Shown here piece by piece: positions 36,255 through 43,857 of a stretch of 64,000 nucleotides of DNA; position 1 is the first letter of the stretch, and each line of letters begins with the position of its first letter. Made by a program: the position numbers and the translations under genes. Source of the DNA: Solirubrobacterales bacterium (GTDB lineage: Bacteria; Actinomycetota; Thermoleophilia; Solirubrobacterales; Solirubrobacteraceae); contig JACDGG010000001.1 in the NCBI GenBank assembly GCA_013815355.1, positions 35,175 to 99,174 of the forward strand. Reading direction: 5' to 3'. The notes under the pieces are model-generated. The model made no database searches and had not been told where the DNA came from. It saw only the letters and a list, made by a program, of their open reading frames with translations.

Positions 36255-36267
36255 CCGACATTGTCGG
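36255..36267. promoter_or_regulatory. Palindrome CCGACA-T-TGTCGG upstream of the LuxR-type gene
   Basis: A perfect 6-bp dyad with a one-base centre, 75 bases before the regulator's ATG. LuxR-type HTH proteins usually bind such dyads, so autoregulation is plausible. A related site, CGACAA-N5-TTGTCG, lies at 11074. Confidence 0.45.
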
Positions 36268-36328
36268 CGCAATACGCAGCGACACCAGGAGCTGGCGGCG
36301 TTTCGAGCAATCAGGCGAGCCTGAACAC

Positions 36329-36358
36329 AAAACAGCCACCCCTGGGGATGGCTGTTTT
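36329..36358 (-). terminator. Rho-independent terminator after the lasso precursor
   Basis: Perfect 10-bp arms AAAACAGCCA/TGGCTGTTTT close a loop containing CCCC/GGGG, with TTTTG following on the minus strand. It lies 38 bases beyond the precursor stop and insulates the lasso cluster from the LuxR-type gene. The A-run on the other side would also allow action on the plus strand. Confidence 0.85.
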
Positions 36359-36396
36359 GCTGCTGCTACGTCAACAAGCGCCAGTGGCGCCGACGG

Positions 36397-36579
36397 CTAC
36401 GGCGTGGATTTGCAGCCGGCTGCCGGGTTGCTCGCGCCGACGCTGTATCCGCCCGCCACACCCGACGGGTCGAACGCGTCTCCGCCGGTTCCGCCCAGAC
36501 AAGCGGCCGTCAGCTCCTGCAGGTCGCCGTAGTCGACGACCTGAGGCGTCTGGTAGGCCAATACTCTCGTCTCATCCAT
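36397..36579 (-). CDS. Lasso-type RiPP precursor peptide
   Basis: A 60-aa peptide, MDETRVLAYQTPQVVD at the start. The leader matches the RRE recognition pattern Y-x2-P-x-(L/V)-x3-G-x5-T (YQTPQVVDYGDLQELT). If the usual rule of Thr at -2 holds, the leader ends LTA and the core begins ACLGGTGGD, placing Asp exactly at position 9 for a nine-residue macrolactam ring; C1 (D8) and G1 (D8 or D9) registers are alternatives. The core would be 35 aa, long for a lasso peptide, with Cys2 and Cys31 and C-terminus CKSTP. AGGATC lies about ten bases before ATG 36579. It is last in the cluster, 107 bases after the cyclase, and ends in a strong terminator. The upstream ORF extension is rejected. Confidence 0.82.
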   Translation of the reverse strand: MDETRVLAYQTPQVVDYGDLQELTAACLGGTGGDAFDPSGVAGGYSVGASNPAAGCKSTP

Positions 36580-36686
36580 GGATGTGATCCTATCTGTCGA
36601 TATTCGCCCCGCAGGATACGAAGCGGCCCCAACCACTGCTAACCAGCGGAACATCTGCCATCAGAGTAGAGGACCCCACGATTCAG
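36580..36686 (-). promoter_or_regulatory. Gap before the precursor with a possible dedicated promoter
   Basis: 107 bases separate the cyclase stop from the precursor start, the largest gap in the cluster. Reading on the minus strand, TTAGCA and TATCCT are spaced 18 bases apart, a weak -35/-10 pair. Separate high-level transcription of the precursor would make sense. Confidence 0.3.
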
Positions 36687-38591
36687 TCAAGGTGGAAAAA
36701 CGTACTGGCCGCCCACAGCGGCCCCGCTGGGGACCCTACGAGTCACGATTCGTGCTCCGCTCGCGCGCTCGGTGATCCTCATCGTATCCTCGCCTTCCTG
36801 GGCCCGCAGCCAGCACTCGGCGGTGAGCAGCCTCCACACCTGCCACATCCAGCGGAACGACCGTTGACCGCTGGCCGCGGGTCCGAACAGTGCGTGCTGC
36901 ATCTCCGCTAGATCGACATAGCTGCCCAGACGGGCGTGCGGATCGCCGATCAGCTCCCGCGCGGGCGCTCCGTCAGAGCCGGCGAGGCAGTCCAAGAGCA
37001 GCGAGTCAAATAGGGCCTTCTCTGGACGCAGGCGCACCGAGTCTGGCAGAAGGCCCGCCATCGCGAGCCGAAGCCCGGTGCGGCTGCGATGGCGGTCGAA
37101 GGTGCTCAGCGGCGCCATGCTCAGGCAGAGCTCCAGGAGCTCAAGGTCAAACAGCGGATGGCGTGCCTGCATTCCGGCCGAGGCCGCCCGACGGCGCTGG
37201 TGCTCAAAGACGCCGGTCTCCTCGACGCCACGCGTGAGCCCGTGCGCGGCAGCCGCCCACCAGCGCGGCCCGTCCAGGCGCTTCCACGCGTGCGGATCCT
37301 CGCTATCGATCAGGTCGCGGGCGAGCGGCGACTGCAGCCAGCTGGGTAGGGCGCGCCGTGCGCCCGATCGCTGCAGAGCAACCTGAAGTCGACGGGGCAG
37401 GGCACCGGACAGGGCGGTGTTGGCGAAGATCCTTGCCATGTCGCGTCGCGCTGGGTGATCACCCGCGCCGGGTAGCTCCCGCGTTAGGGCCAGTGCCTCA
37501 AACGGATGCCCTGCACGCAACCGATCGGCCATCAGGTAGGAGCGCGCGCCAAAGAGCTCATCGCCGCCGTCACCGCCAAGCGTCACCCGCACCCCGGCCG
37601 TGGCCGCAGCGCGCAGCAGCGGAAGCGCCCAGAAGTCCCCCCAGCTACGAAGCGGCAGCTGCCACTCATCGATCGACTCCACGGCGCTCGCCAGCAAGCC
37701 CCCGGCGCGGACCTCGGCCGTTATCCCAGGGAGCTCGAGCGCCGCGCGCAGCTCCTCGATCAGATCGGACTCATCGACCGCCGGATGCTCGGGGAACACG
37801 GCTGCCTGCGCGCGCACCCGGCCGGGTGCGCATGCGCAGGCCACGGCGGCGATCGAGGAGGAGTCAAGGCCGCCGCTCATCAACACGCCCGTGAGGCCGT
37901 CGTTGCTGATCCGGCGCGTGACCGCGCGCTCGAGCGTCGTGCGGATCTCCCCGGCGAGCTGCGCTTCGGTTCTGAGCGGAGGCTCGCGGAAGCGAGGCTC
38001 CCAGTAGGACACCTCGCGCGCACCGTCACGATCGAGCAGCAACGCCGCGCCCGGGTTCAGGCGACGAATGCCCACATAGAGGGTTGCCGAGCCGGGCCTG
38101 TTGCTCATCGTGATCCAGTGCGCGACGCTTACCCGATCAGGCTCCGGGCGGCGGGGCAGCAGCGCGAGCAGGCTGCGGATCTCGCTGGCGAAGTGCAGGC
38201 GCCCGGAGCTCTCGTGCAAGAACATCGAGCGCACGCCGAGCTGATCGCGTGCGAGCAGTCCCTCGCCGCGATCCTGATCCCAGATCAGCACGGCGAAGTC
38301 ACCGCGTATGCGCGGCAGGAGATCCGCTCCCCAGCTCCGCCAGGCGGCCGCGAGCAGCTCCTCCTCTGGGGCGTCGAAATGCGAGCCGAGCGCGGAGCTG
38401 AGCTCTGCCGCGTTGTCGAGAAAGCCATCGAGCAGACACAGCGTGGAGCCCTGGAGAGGCTGCACGCCGCTATAGGCCACGTGCAGCGCTCCGCGCTCGA
38501 TGACCGACGCATCACCGGGCAGCGCTCCTGCCAGGCGCAAGGAGTCCATCCGAGCGCTCGGATCAAAGACCCCGGCGAGCCAGCGGGTCAT
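36687..38591 (-). CDS. Lasso cyclase, asparagine synthetase-like (C protein)
   Basis: A 634-aa enzyme that would adenylate the side-chain carboxylate of the core acidic residue and close the macrolactam. The N-terminal glutaminase-like domain lacks the nucleophilic Cys2 (starts MTRWLAG). The synthetase domain has the PP-loop VLMSGGLDSSS and GGDGGDELFG. After WRLLTAECWLRAQ, where related proteins end, there is an extra 36-residue tail ending GGQYVFPP, with an in-frame ATG preceded by GGAAGGCGAGGA. The start overlaps the kinase-1 stop by four bases (ATGA). The next gene downstream is the precursor. Confidence 0.9.
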   Translation of the reverse strand: MTRWLAGVFDPSARMDSLRLAGALPGDASVIERGALHVAYSGVQPLQGSTLCLLDGFLDNAAELSSALGSHFDAPEEELLAAAWRSWGADLLPRIRGDFAVLIWDQDRGEGLLARDQLGVRSMFLHESSGRLHFASEIRSLLALLPRRPEPDRVSVAHWITMSNRPGSATLYVGIRRLNPGAALLLDRDGAREVSYWEPRFREPPLRTEAQLAGEIRTTLERAVTRRISNDGLTGVLMSGGLDSSSIAAVACACAPGRVRAQAAVFPEHPAVDESDLIEELRAALELPGITAEVRAGGLLASAVESIDEWQLPLRSWGDFWALPLLRAAATAGVRVTLGGDGGDELFGARSYLMADRLRAGHPFEALALTRELPGAGDHPARRDMARIFANTALSGALPRRLQVALQRSGARRALPSWLQSPLARDLIDSEDPHAWKRLDGPRWWAAAAHGLTRGVEETGVFEHQRRRAASAGMQARHPLFDLELLELCLSMAPLSTFDRHRSRTGLRLAMAGLLPDSVRLRPEKALFDSLLLDCLAGSDGAPARELIGDPHARLGSYVDLAEMQHALFGPAASGQRSFRWMWQVWRLLTAECWLRAQEGEDTMRITERASGARIVTRRVPSGAAVGGQYVFPP

Positions 38592-39523
38592 GCCGAGGAG
38601 CTCAGCCGTTGCAAGAGCGCCCCGGCCAGCTCCGGGGCGCTCGTGGCAGAGCCACAGCTGATCAGCTCAACCCGTGCTCGGGCCGCGAGCGAGCACACCT
38701 CGAGCAGGCCGCTGAGGCGCTCGGGGGTGGCCAACACGAAGTTGAAGGTTGCCGAGAGCAGAATCTGCGCGTCCGTGCCCGACGCGAACTGTGGGCTTTC
38801 GGGCCCGTCAGGGCGGCGGTCGATGAAGAACAGCGTGTTGAGCGGCGCAGGCTCGGCAGCCCCCGCGACCCTCACCATCCGCTCCCTGTCGTTTACCGCG
38901 ACGACATCCTGCGCTGTATCGCGCTCGTCGCGATGATCGCGGGTGACGCCCGCGATCGGCGTCCCTGGCAGGGCGTAGAGGCTGCCGCCACGGGCTTCGA
39001 GGGTGAGAACGTCGTCGGCGAGGAAGCTAGCGCCAGCCCTACAGAGCTCGAGGGCCAGCGTGGTCTTGCCCGCGCGCGAGGGGCCAAGCAGGGCGATCGC
39101 CTGCCCCGCGTGCACGACGGCGCTGGCGTGGAAGACCTCCAGGCCGTGCAGCAAAGCGGCAAACGGCAGGACCTGGGCGATGAGCAATCGCTGCCATACC
39201 CCGTCGGGCCGGCCTTCGGGGAAGCACCTCAGCGTCTCCCCGTCGGCCGCGAGGAGATGGGCTCCATACGCCGGTCCGTAGATCAGATAGCCCGCCTCGG
39301 GGCGTGTCTCGATACGGAAGTTGACGCTCCCATCCGGTCCTCGTTCGTCACAGATCAGCTCCGCGCCTGGCGGCCAATGCGACGCGGCCTGATCGAAGTG
39401 CGTGGAAATCGCAAGCGTGCGACCACTCGGCGTCGGTGAGGGGCCAGCGAGAAACCACAGCGGTATCTCAGAGCTGATGTCTAGGCCAAAGGCCGTGGCT
39501 GTCGTTGACAGCAGCTGTCCCAT
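38588..39523 (-). CDS. HprK-like serine kinase 1 of the lasso cluster
   Basis: A 311-aa protein with Walker A ALLGPSRAGKTTLALEL and FLADDVLTL, the HPr kinase C-terminal fold; the N-terminal half is a lasso/PqqD-cluster-specific extension (LLHGLEVFHASAVVHAG precedes the P-loop). In paeninodin-type clusters a kinase of this kind phosphorylates the C-terminal Ser of the lasso precursor. Here the precursor ends CKSTP, so Ser or Thr near the end is a possible target. It joins the B2 gene by TGATG and the cyclase by ATGA. Confidence 0.82.
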   Translation of the reverse strand: MGQLLSTTATAFGLDISSEIPLWFLAGPSPTPSGRTLAISTHFDQAASHWPPGAELICDERGPDGSVNFRIETRPEAGYLIYGPAYGAHLLAADGETLRCFPEGRPDGVWQRLLIAQVLPFAALLHGLEVFHASAVVHAGQAIALLGPSRAGKTTLALELCRAGASFLADDVLTLEARGGSLYALPGTPIAGVTRDHRDERDTAQDVVAVNDRERMVRVAGAAEPAPLNTLFFIDRRPDGPESPQFASGTDAQILLSATFNFVLATPERLSGLLEVCSLAARARVELISCGSATSAPELAGALLQRLSSSA

Positions 39524-39981
39524 CAGAGCTCGACCAGCCGGCCAAACGAACCATCGCCTGGGTCCAGTACGGGGTCTCCTGCGTGCTCGACCCAGGCGTG
39601 GGCCAGAAACTCGGGTGTCGTGCGTGCGCCGATCACCAGCTTTGCCTCGATACCACGACTGGCCAGCAGCCGGGTGAGTACAAGCGAGCGTGCCAGACAG
39701 CGGGTGTCGCCCGGCACATATCTCAGCAGCCGGGCAACCGCGTGGCTCAGTCGCCGCGCCTCTTCGAGTGAGCCCGGCGAGGGCGGCATGGCCGGGGAGG
39801 ACCGCGATCGCAGCCTCGCTATGACCGGCGCTATCGGCGTGTTGCGAAGCGCTCTGCGTGCCTGGCCGTAGGCCGCGAGGATCTCTACGGCGAGCCGCAG
39901 ACGCTCGAGTTGACCCAAACGCTCGGGTGCTCTCCTCGGCGGAGCTGAAACCTGCCGAGGCTCAGGGCCCGGAGCTGCCAT
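39523..39981 (-). CDS. Lasso leader peptidase, transglutaminase-like (B2)
   Basis: A 152-aa cysteine protease of the McjB C-terminal family. The triad is visible: Cys in GDTRCLARSLVLTRLLASRG, His in FLAHAWVEHAG and Asp in PVLDPGDGSF. It would cut the leader from the core. The N-terminal RRE is absent and is supplied by the separate B1 gene. Its ATG lies inside the last 20 bases of B1, so translation is coupled; a later start is possible as the first 25 residues are not conserved-looking. Confidence 0.88.
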   Translation of the reverse strand: MAAPGPEPRQVSAPPRRAPERLGQLERLRLAVEILAAYGQARRALRNTPIAPVIARLRSRSSPAMPPSPGSLEEARRLSHAVARLLRYVPGDTRCLARSLVLTRLLASRGIEAKLVIGARTTPEFLAHAWVEHAGDPVLDPGDGSFGRLVEL

Positions 39982-40279
39982 CGGTCTCGATCAACCCACG
40001 CTCCAGCAGCGAGGAGCACAGGGTGCAGAGGTCGGCCTCGATCGCGCTCTGGGCCTGCTCGTAGCTCACAGCCAGCTCGGCTGCGGCGTCGCGCACGCAG
40101 TCCGCCCGCTCGAGCACCTCGAGCATGCGCCCGGCCGTCGCGTTGAGCCCGTGGTACTTACCGGTCTGCAGGTTGAGCACCACCGTCTCCGACGGGAAGC
40201 TGCGATAGACGACATGCTGCGGCATCCTGACCTTGGCGGCCAAGAGCAATGAGGCATCTGGCACGGTTCGCGGGATCAT
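39962..40279 (-). CDS. RiPP recognition element, PqqD-like (B1)
   Basis: A 105-aa PqqD-family protein: VVYRSFPSETVVLNLQTGKYHGLNATAGRMLEVLE is the typical winged-helix beta-strands plus helix, followed by the helical C-terminus. It would hold the precursor leader (YxxPxLxxxG) and present it to B2. The ORF track shows a longer frame, but ATG 40279 with AGGACC upstream fits the family length. A gap of 19 bases separates it from the permease stop. Confidence 0.85.
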   Translation of the reverse strand: MIPRTVPDASLLLAAKVRMPQHVVYRSFPSETVVLNLQTGKYHGLNATAGRMLEVLERADCVRDAAAELAVSYEQAQSAIEADLCTLCSSLLERGLIETDGSSGP

Positions 40280-40298
40280 TGGCAATAGGTCCTGACTG

Positions 40299-41159
40299 TC
40301 AGTACTCGATGATCGTCCCGCGCCGCTGACCAAAGCGGATCGCGCGACCGAGGACGAAGATGGATAGGGGTAGCAGCACCGCCGCAAAGCCGACGAGCTT
40401 GAGTAGCGCCGTCTCAGAGGACTCGCCCAGCGAGCTGTCGACGAGCAGATGCCGCAGCAGATCCGTCGCGGCCGTAAACGGCTGCAGCCTTGAGATCGTC
40501 TGTAGCCAGCCCGGCAGCAGCGAGACAGGGAAGTAGAGCCCGCCGACGATCGACAGCATCGCCACCACCCAGCTGGTTCCGACGTTTCCCTGCTTGATGA
40601 CGACCGTGAGGGCGGCAAAGAGCACGCCAAAGGGCAGGAAGGCAAATAGCACGAGCAGCATCACCGGAAGCGCGACCGGCACCGTGGACCAGTGCAGATG
40701 CAGGTCGAAGATCACACAGCCGAGGCCGAGCGTGATCGCCGCAAGCACAAACGAGTACATCATCGGAAAGAACGTCATCGCGAGCACGCTGCGGATCGCG
40801 CCAAACGGCGAGAGCAGCAGCCGGTCGAAGGTGCCCGCGATGAGCTCCTGGCGCACCAGTTCGGGGATCGAGAAGCACGAGTAGAGGACGCTGATCAGCG
40901 AGATGCCAACGACGACAAAGCCGAAGTAGGAGTTGGATGAGGCAAAGCCGTGCACGTGGACGAGCCGCGAGACGTAGTAGAAGAGGGTGAGGCTGAACAG
41001 CGCGGTGAGCACCTGGCTGACCAGGCGGGTGCGGTAGGACCGGTACACGTACAGGTCCCTGCGCATCACCGCGAGAAACGCGTATGCGGCTGTGGTCGCA
41101 TCGCTCATTGAGCCACCAACCGTCCCTGCTCGAGCATCCAGTGGGGTCGCATCGCTCAT
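40299..41159 (-). CDS. ABC-2 type permease of the lasso cluster
   Basis: A 286-aa membrane protein with six hydrophobic segments (YFGFVVVGISLISVLYSCF, MYSFVLAAITLGLGCVIF, VALPVMLLVLFAFLPFGVLF and others), the ABC-2 exporter fold, with FDRLLLSPF before the third segment. With the adjacent ATPase it probably exports the mature peptide and gives self-immunity, in place of the single McjD-type transporter. The ATG at 41159 overlaps the ATPase stop (ATGA). A 51-bp tandem duplication repeats PLDARAGTVGGSMSDAT, so a second start, ATG 41108, with the same upstream bases exists and would give 269 aa. Confidence 0.85.
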   Translation of the reverse strand: MSDATPLDARAGTVGGSMSDATTAAYAFLAVMRRDLYVYRSYRTRLVSQVLTALFSLTLFYYVSRLVHVHGFASSNSYFGFVVVGISLISVLYSCFSIPELVRQELIAGTFDRLLLSPFGAIRSVLAMTFFPMMYSFVLAAITLGLGCVIFDLHLHWSTVPVALPVMLLVLFAFLPFGVLFAALTVVIKQGNVGTSWVVAMLSIVGGLYFPVSLLPGWLQTISRLQPFTAATDLLRHLLVDSSLGESSETALLKLVGFAAVLLPLSIFVLGRAIRFGQRRGTIIEY

Positions 41160-41195
41160 TGAGCCACCAACCGTCCCTGCTCGAGCATCCAGTGG
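41094..41195. repeat. Perfect 51-bp tandem duplication at the ATPase/permease junction
   Basis: Two identical 51-base copies (41094-41144 and 41145-41195) start ggtcgcatcgctcattgag. The unit contains the last codons of the ATPase, its TGA and the permease ATG. Being 17 codons long, it keeps the permease frame, duplicating its start and ribosome-site region. No base difference between copies points to a very recent event. Confidence 0.97.
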
Positions 41196-41902
41196 AAGTC
41201 GAAGTTGATGTCCAGGCTTTCGCCGCTCGGTGAGCACCAGAGGACCGCGCCGTCACGCTCGAGCAGTCCGCTCACAGCGCCTTGCAGGAGATCTCCGCCC
41301 TCCGTGTCGAGGCTCGTCAGCGGCTCGTCCAGCAGCACTACCTCCGGATGGGGAAGGAAGGTCATCGCGATGCGCAGGCGTTGACGCTGGCCCATCGACA
41401 TGCGGTCCACCCGGCGATTGGCGAGATCGGCGAGATCGAATCTGACGATCGCCTCCTCGATCCACTCGCGGAAGCGCTCGCGTGGGACCATCGCGATACG
41501 TGCCCAGAACTCGAGCTGGCGGCGCACGGTGAGCCGCGCGTACAGCCCGCGATCACCCGCGGGCAGGAACGAGACGAGCTGCTGGTAGCGCACACGGTGC
41601 TTGTTCGGGTGCAGACCCCAAACTTCGGCGCGTCCGCCGTCAGGCTCGATCAGCCCCGCCGCTATCCGCAGCATCGTCGTCTTGCCGATCCCGTTGCGCC
41701 CGCCCACCCATGTAACCGTTCCAGGCGCGAGCGTCAGCTCGAGCTCATCGAGCACAAGTGGCAGGTCCTTGCGCCAGCGCTTACTGACCCGATCAAGCCT
41801 CAGCGGCGCCGCATTCAAGGACGGCTCCTGGGCATGCTCAGGCGCGGTCAGCATCGGGCGATCGCTCGTGGGAGCGGTTAGGGGCGCCGGTCTCGCCGTC
41901 AC
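41156..41902 (-). CDS. ABC transporter ATP-binding protein of the lasso cluster
   Basis: A 248-aa ATPase: Walker A WVGGRNGIGKTTMLRI, signature MSMGQRQRLRIAM, Walker B VVLLDEPLTSLD; the Q-loop region is LVSFLPAGDRGLYARLTVRRQ. It pairs with the ABC-2 permease to form an exporter. The GTG start at 41902 overlaps the kinase-2 stop by four bases; the ATG giving MLTAPEHAQ is a possible alternative. Confidence 0.9.
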   Translation of the reverse strand: MTARPAPLTAPTSDRPMLTAPEHAQEPSLNAAPLRLDRVSKRWRKDLPLVLDELELTLAPGTVTWVGGRNGIGKTTMLRIAAGLIEPDGGRAEVWGLHPNKHRVRYQQLVSFLPAGDRGLYARLTVRRQLEFWARIAMVPRERFREWIEEAIVRFDLADLANRRVDRMSMGQRQRLRIAMTFLPHPEVVLLDEPLTSLDTEGGDLLQGAVSGLLERDGAVLWCSPSGESLDINFDFHWMLEQGRLVAQ

Positions 41903-42858
41903 AGCAGCGCTCCGTTGTCAATCGGCGTTTGGCGGGCGAGCGCGCCTTCGATCAGCTCGGCGAGCACGGCCGGCTCCTGCTCGAGGCTTGCCGTGAGCCG
42001 CACAAGCGCTGTCTGCTCCATCAGGTCTGCATACAGCGAGAAGCGATCGCGCTGGCGCTCCTGCTCGCCGGGCTGGCCCAGCATGTAGGGAGCAAGCGGC
42101 AAGGGGCTCGGCGCCAGCGGGCTGACAGCGGTCGGTAGCTCAGCACCGCGCTCGAGCATGCACAGCATCCGCACCGGGCGTGGCTGGGTCGTCGTGTTGC
42201 CCACCGCCAGCCAGTGCTCGCCGGCGAGGGTCGCAAGCGATTCGCCGAGCGTATGCGGATCGATCCCCCGGAGTGTGCCCGTGGCGAGGTTCATGTGCGG
42301 AGAGCCGGGGTGCGCGAGGACCCCGTCGGCTGTGCGCTGCAGGACCAGCACGTCATCGGCGAACAGCGCCCAGCCGCGGTTGAGCATCTCGATTGCGAGC
42401 GTGGACTTGCCCATCCCGCTGGGTGCCATGATCGCCACCACGCCCTCGCTTGAATCCACGGCCGCTGCGTGTAGGGCCTCATAGCCGCGCATCACGCTAA
42501 TCGCCGGGATCACCTTGCTGATGAGCACTCGCTGCCAATCGAGGGATTCGCGCTCGGGTACGCAATCAAGCTGGCGCATGTCAGCGTGTAGAAGGAAACG
42601 CGCACGATTTCCATAGACAAAGAGTGCCTCGCCGTCGGCTCCTTGTTCGATCAGGAAGTCTTGGCCGTCGCCGAGGCGTCCACGCCACTCAGGTGAACCG
42701 GCCACGGCCCCCCACTCGCGCTCGAGCTCCTCCGGCGTGATCCGCGCGAGCGCTAGTACCGGAAGATCGGGATGTTCGACGGGCGAGATGGGCTCACTTC
42801 CCAGGAGCGGAAACGCGCAGGTCAGGTGCAGACCATAGGCGGCGTAGTGGCTCTCCAT
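41899..42858 (-). CDS. HprK-like kinase 2, first gene of the lasso operon
   Basis: A 319-aa protein with the same layout as kinase 1: an N-terminal domain, then VVAIMAPSGMGKSTLAIEML (Walker A) and ALFADDVLVLQ. Sequence outside the P-loop and ADDVL motifs differs clearly from kinase 1, so this is an old paralog or a separately acquired gene. It starts at ATG 42858, the first gene of a chain of overlapping genes ending at the cyclase. It may modify the precursor at a second site or act with kinase 1; no known lasso cluster with two such kinases comes to my mind. Confidence 0.8.
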   Translation of the reverse strand: MESHYAAYGLHLTCAFPLLGSEPISPVEHPDLPVLALARITPEELEREWGAVAGSPEWRGRLGDGQDFLIEQGADGEALFVYGNRARFLLHADMRQLDCVPERESLDWQRVLISKVIPAISVMRGYEALHAAAVDSSEGVVAIMAPSGMGKSTLAIEMLNRGWALFADDVLVLQRTADGVLAHPGSPHMNLATGTLRGIDPHTLGESLATLAGEHWLAVGNTTTQPRPVRMLCMLERGAELPTAVSPLAPSPLPLAPYMLGQPGEQERQRDRFSLYADLMEQTALVRLTASLEQEPAVLAELIEGALARQTPIDNGALL

Positions 42859-42916
42859 TACCAGAGATCAACTCGATGCTGGTGGGCGTTCTTGCGTTCC
42901 TGGGGATACGGCCGAC

Positions 42917-42943
42917 CGCCGGCTTCGGCGATCGTGGCCGGCG
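42917..42943 (-). terminator. Weak hairpin after the secreted protein gene
   Basis: CGCCGG/CCGGCG arms with a 15-base loop directly after the stop at 42947, without a T-run. It may reduce read-through into the lasso operon. Confidence 0.25.
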
Positions 42944-42946
42944 TTA

Positions 42947-43786
42947 TCAGTGCCGTTTCTTGGGCTTGGTCGTTTTGCGTTTCGTGCAGGTGTGGTAGGT
43001 CCGGCTACCCGAGATCTGATGCCCGCGAACCGTGATCGCTTTGATCTTTACGGTGAAAGCGCCGTGCGGGAGACCCTTCAGGTTGACGGTGGAGATGTAG
43101 ATGTTGCCACGATGCACGACTGGGATCTTGCGTCCCTTGAGCGTCACCAGCACACTCTTGAATGGGTCGTATTGCGTGTTGCGAATGTGGATGCGAAATT
43201 TTCTGCCGCTCAGGCATTTCTTTGTGTTCGGCAGTGAGACGACGCGCTTAAAGCTCGACACCGCAGAGCCGGACAGCGGCGCGGTCAACGCCGAGCTCTC
43301 GCAGCCGTAGCTTGCCCCGACGCCTTCGCTGTTCGGGGGAAGCTTCGGTTGCGTAGTGCCGGGGGCGCTCAGGCATACGCGCAGGTAGCGTGCGCCGTTG
43401 ACTTCTTCGACAACCCGCCACGCTGTGGAACCGAGCGTCGGGTTCAGCCCGCATGCCGCGGTTTCGAAGTACCACTGGTGGAAGCCCTGGTAGGAGCCGT
43501 CGGTCTGGAGTGTGATGCCGGTCCAGATTTCCTGTCCAATCGGGTGGGTGCAGGTCGCAAATTTCGTCGGCGAGACCACGATGCCCACAAATTTGCCGTT
43601 GGGTGCCGGCTGGACGACGATCTGGCCACCGTTGTACGACCAGACCCCTTCGATGCCTGGTGCCGCTGGTGCCGCTGCGGCCGCTGCGGTGGGGAGAGTA
43701 AACAGGAGCAGGGCTGCGGCGAGCACTCCCAGCAGCGGGGAGCGACGTCTTGGGCAAGTGGGGGCATAAGTCTCGGTTATTGACAT
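42947..43786 (-). CDS. Secreted protein of unknown function
   Basis: A 279-aa protein with a signal peptide (LLGVLAAALLLFTLPTAAAAAAP) followed by a domain starting GIEGVWSYNGGQIVVQP with several Cys (TCTHP, ACGLNP, YGCES), likely disulfide-bonded, and a lysine-rich C-terminus (TKRKTTKPKKRH). I do not recognise the family; the WSYNGG start recalls small extracellular beta-barrels. ATG 43786 is preferred because the signal peptide starts there and AAGAGA precedes it. Confidence 0.7.
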   Translation of the reverse strand: MSITETYAPTCPRRRSPLLGVLAAALLLFTLPTAAAAAAPAAPGIEGVWSYNGGQIVVQPAPNGKFVGIVVSPTKFATCTHPIGQEIWTGITLQTDGSYQGFHQWYFETAACGLNPTLGSTAWRVVEEVNGARYLRVCLSAPGTTQPKLPPNSEGVGASYGCESSALTAPLSGSAVSSFKRVVSLPNTKKCLSGRKFRIHIRNTQYDPFKSVLVTLKGRKIPVVHRGNIYISTVNLKGLPHGAFTVKIKAITVRGHQISGSRTYHTCTKRKTTKPKKRH

Positions 43787-43857
43787 TCTCTTATCAACGT
43801 CGGATCGGGCGGATTCTTCCATGCGCGTGGTGCTTGACCCGCGCCTCATCGGGAGGC

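Noticed and set aside
37506-38936. 476-aa plus-strand ORF over the lasso cyclase and kinase 1
   Set aside because: Shadow of the minus-strand genes, which have full motifs.
40280-40645. 227-aa version of the PqqD-like protein
   Set aside because: The extra N-terminal part is a Ser/Arg-rich shadow of the permease; the PqqD family is about 90-105 aa.
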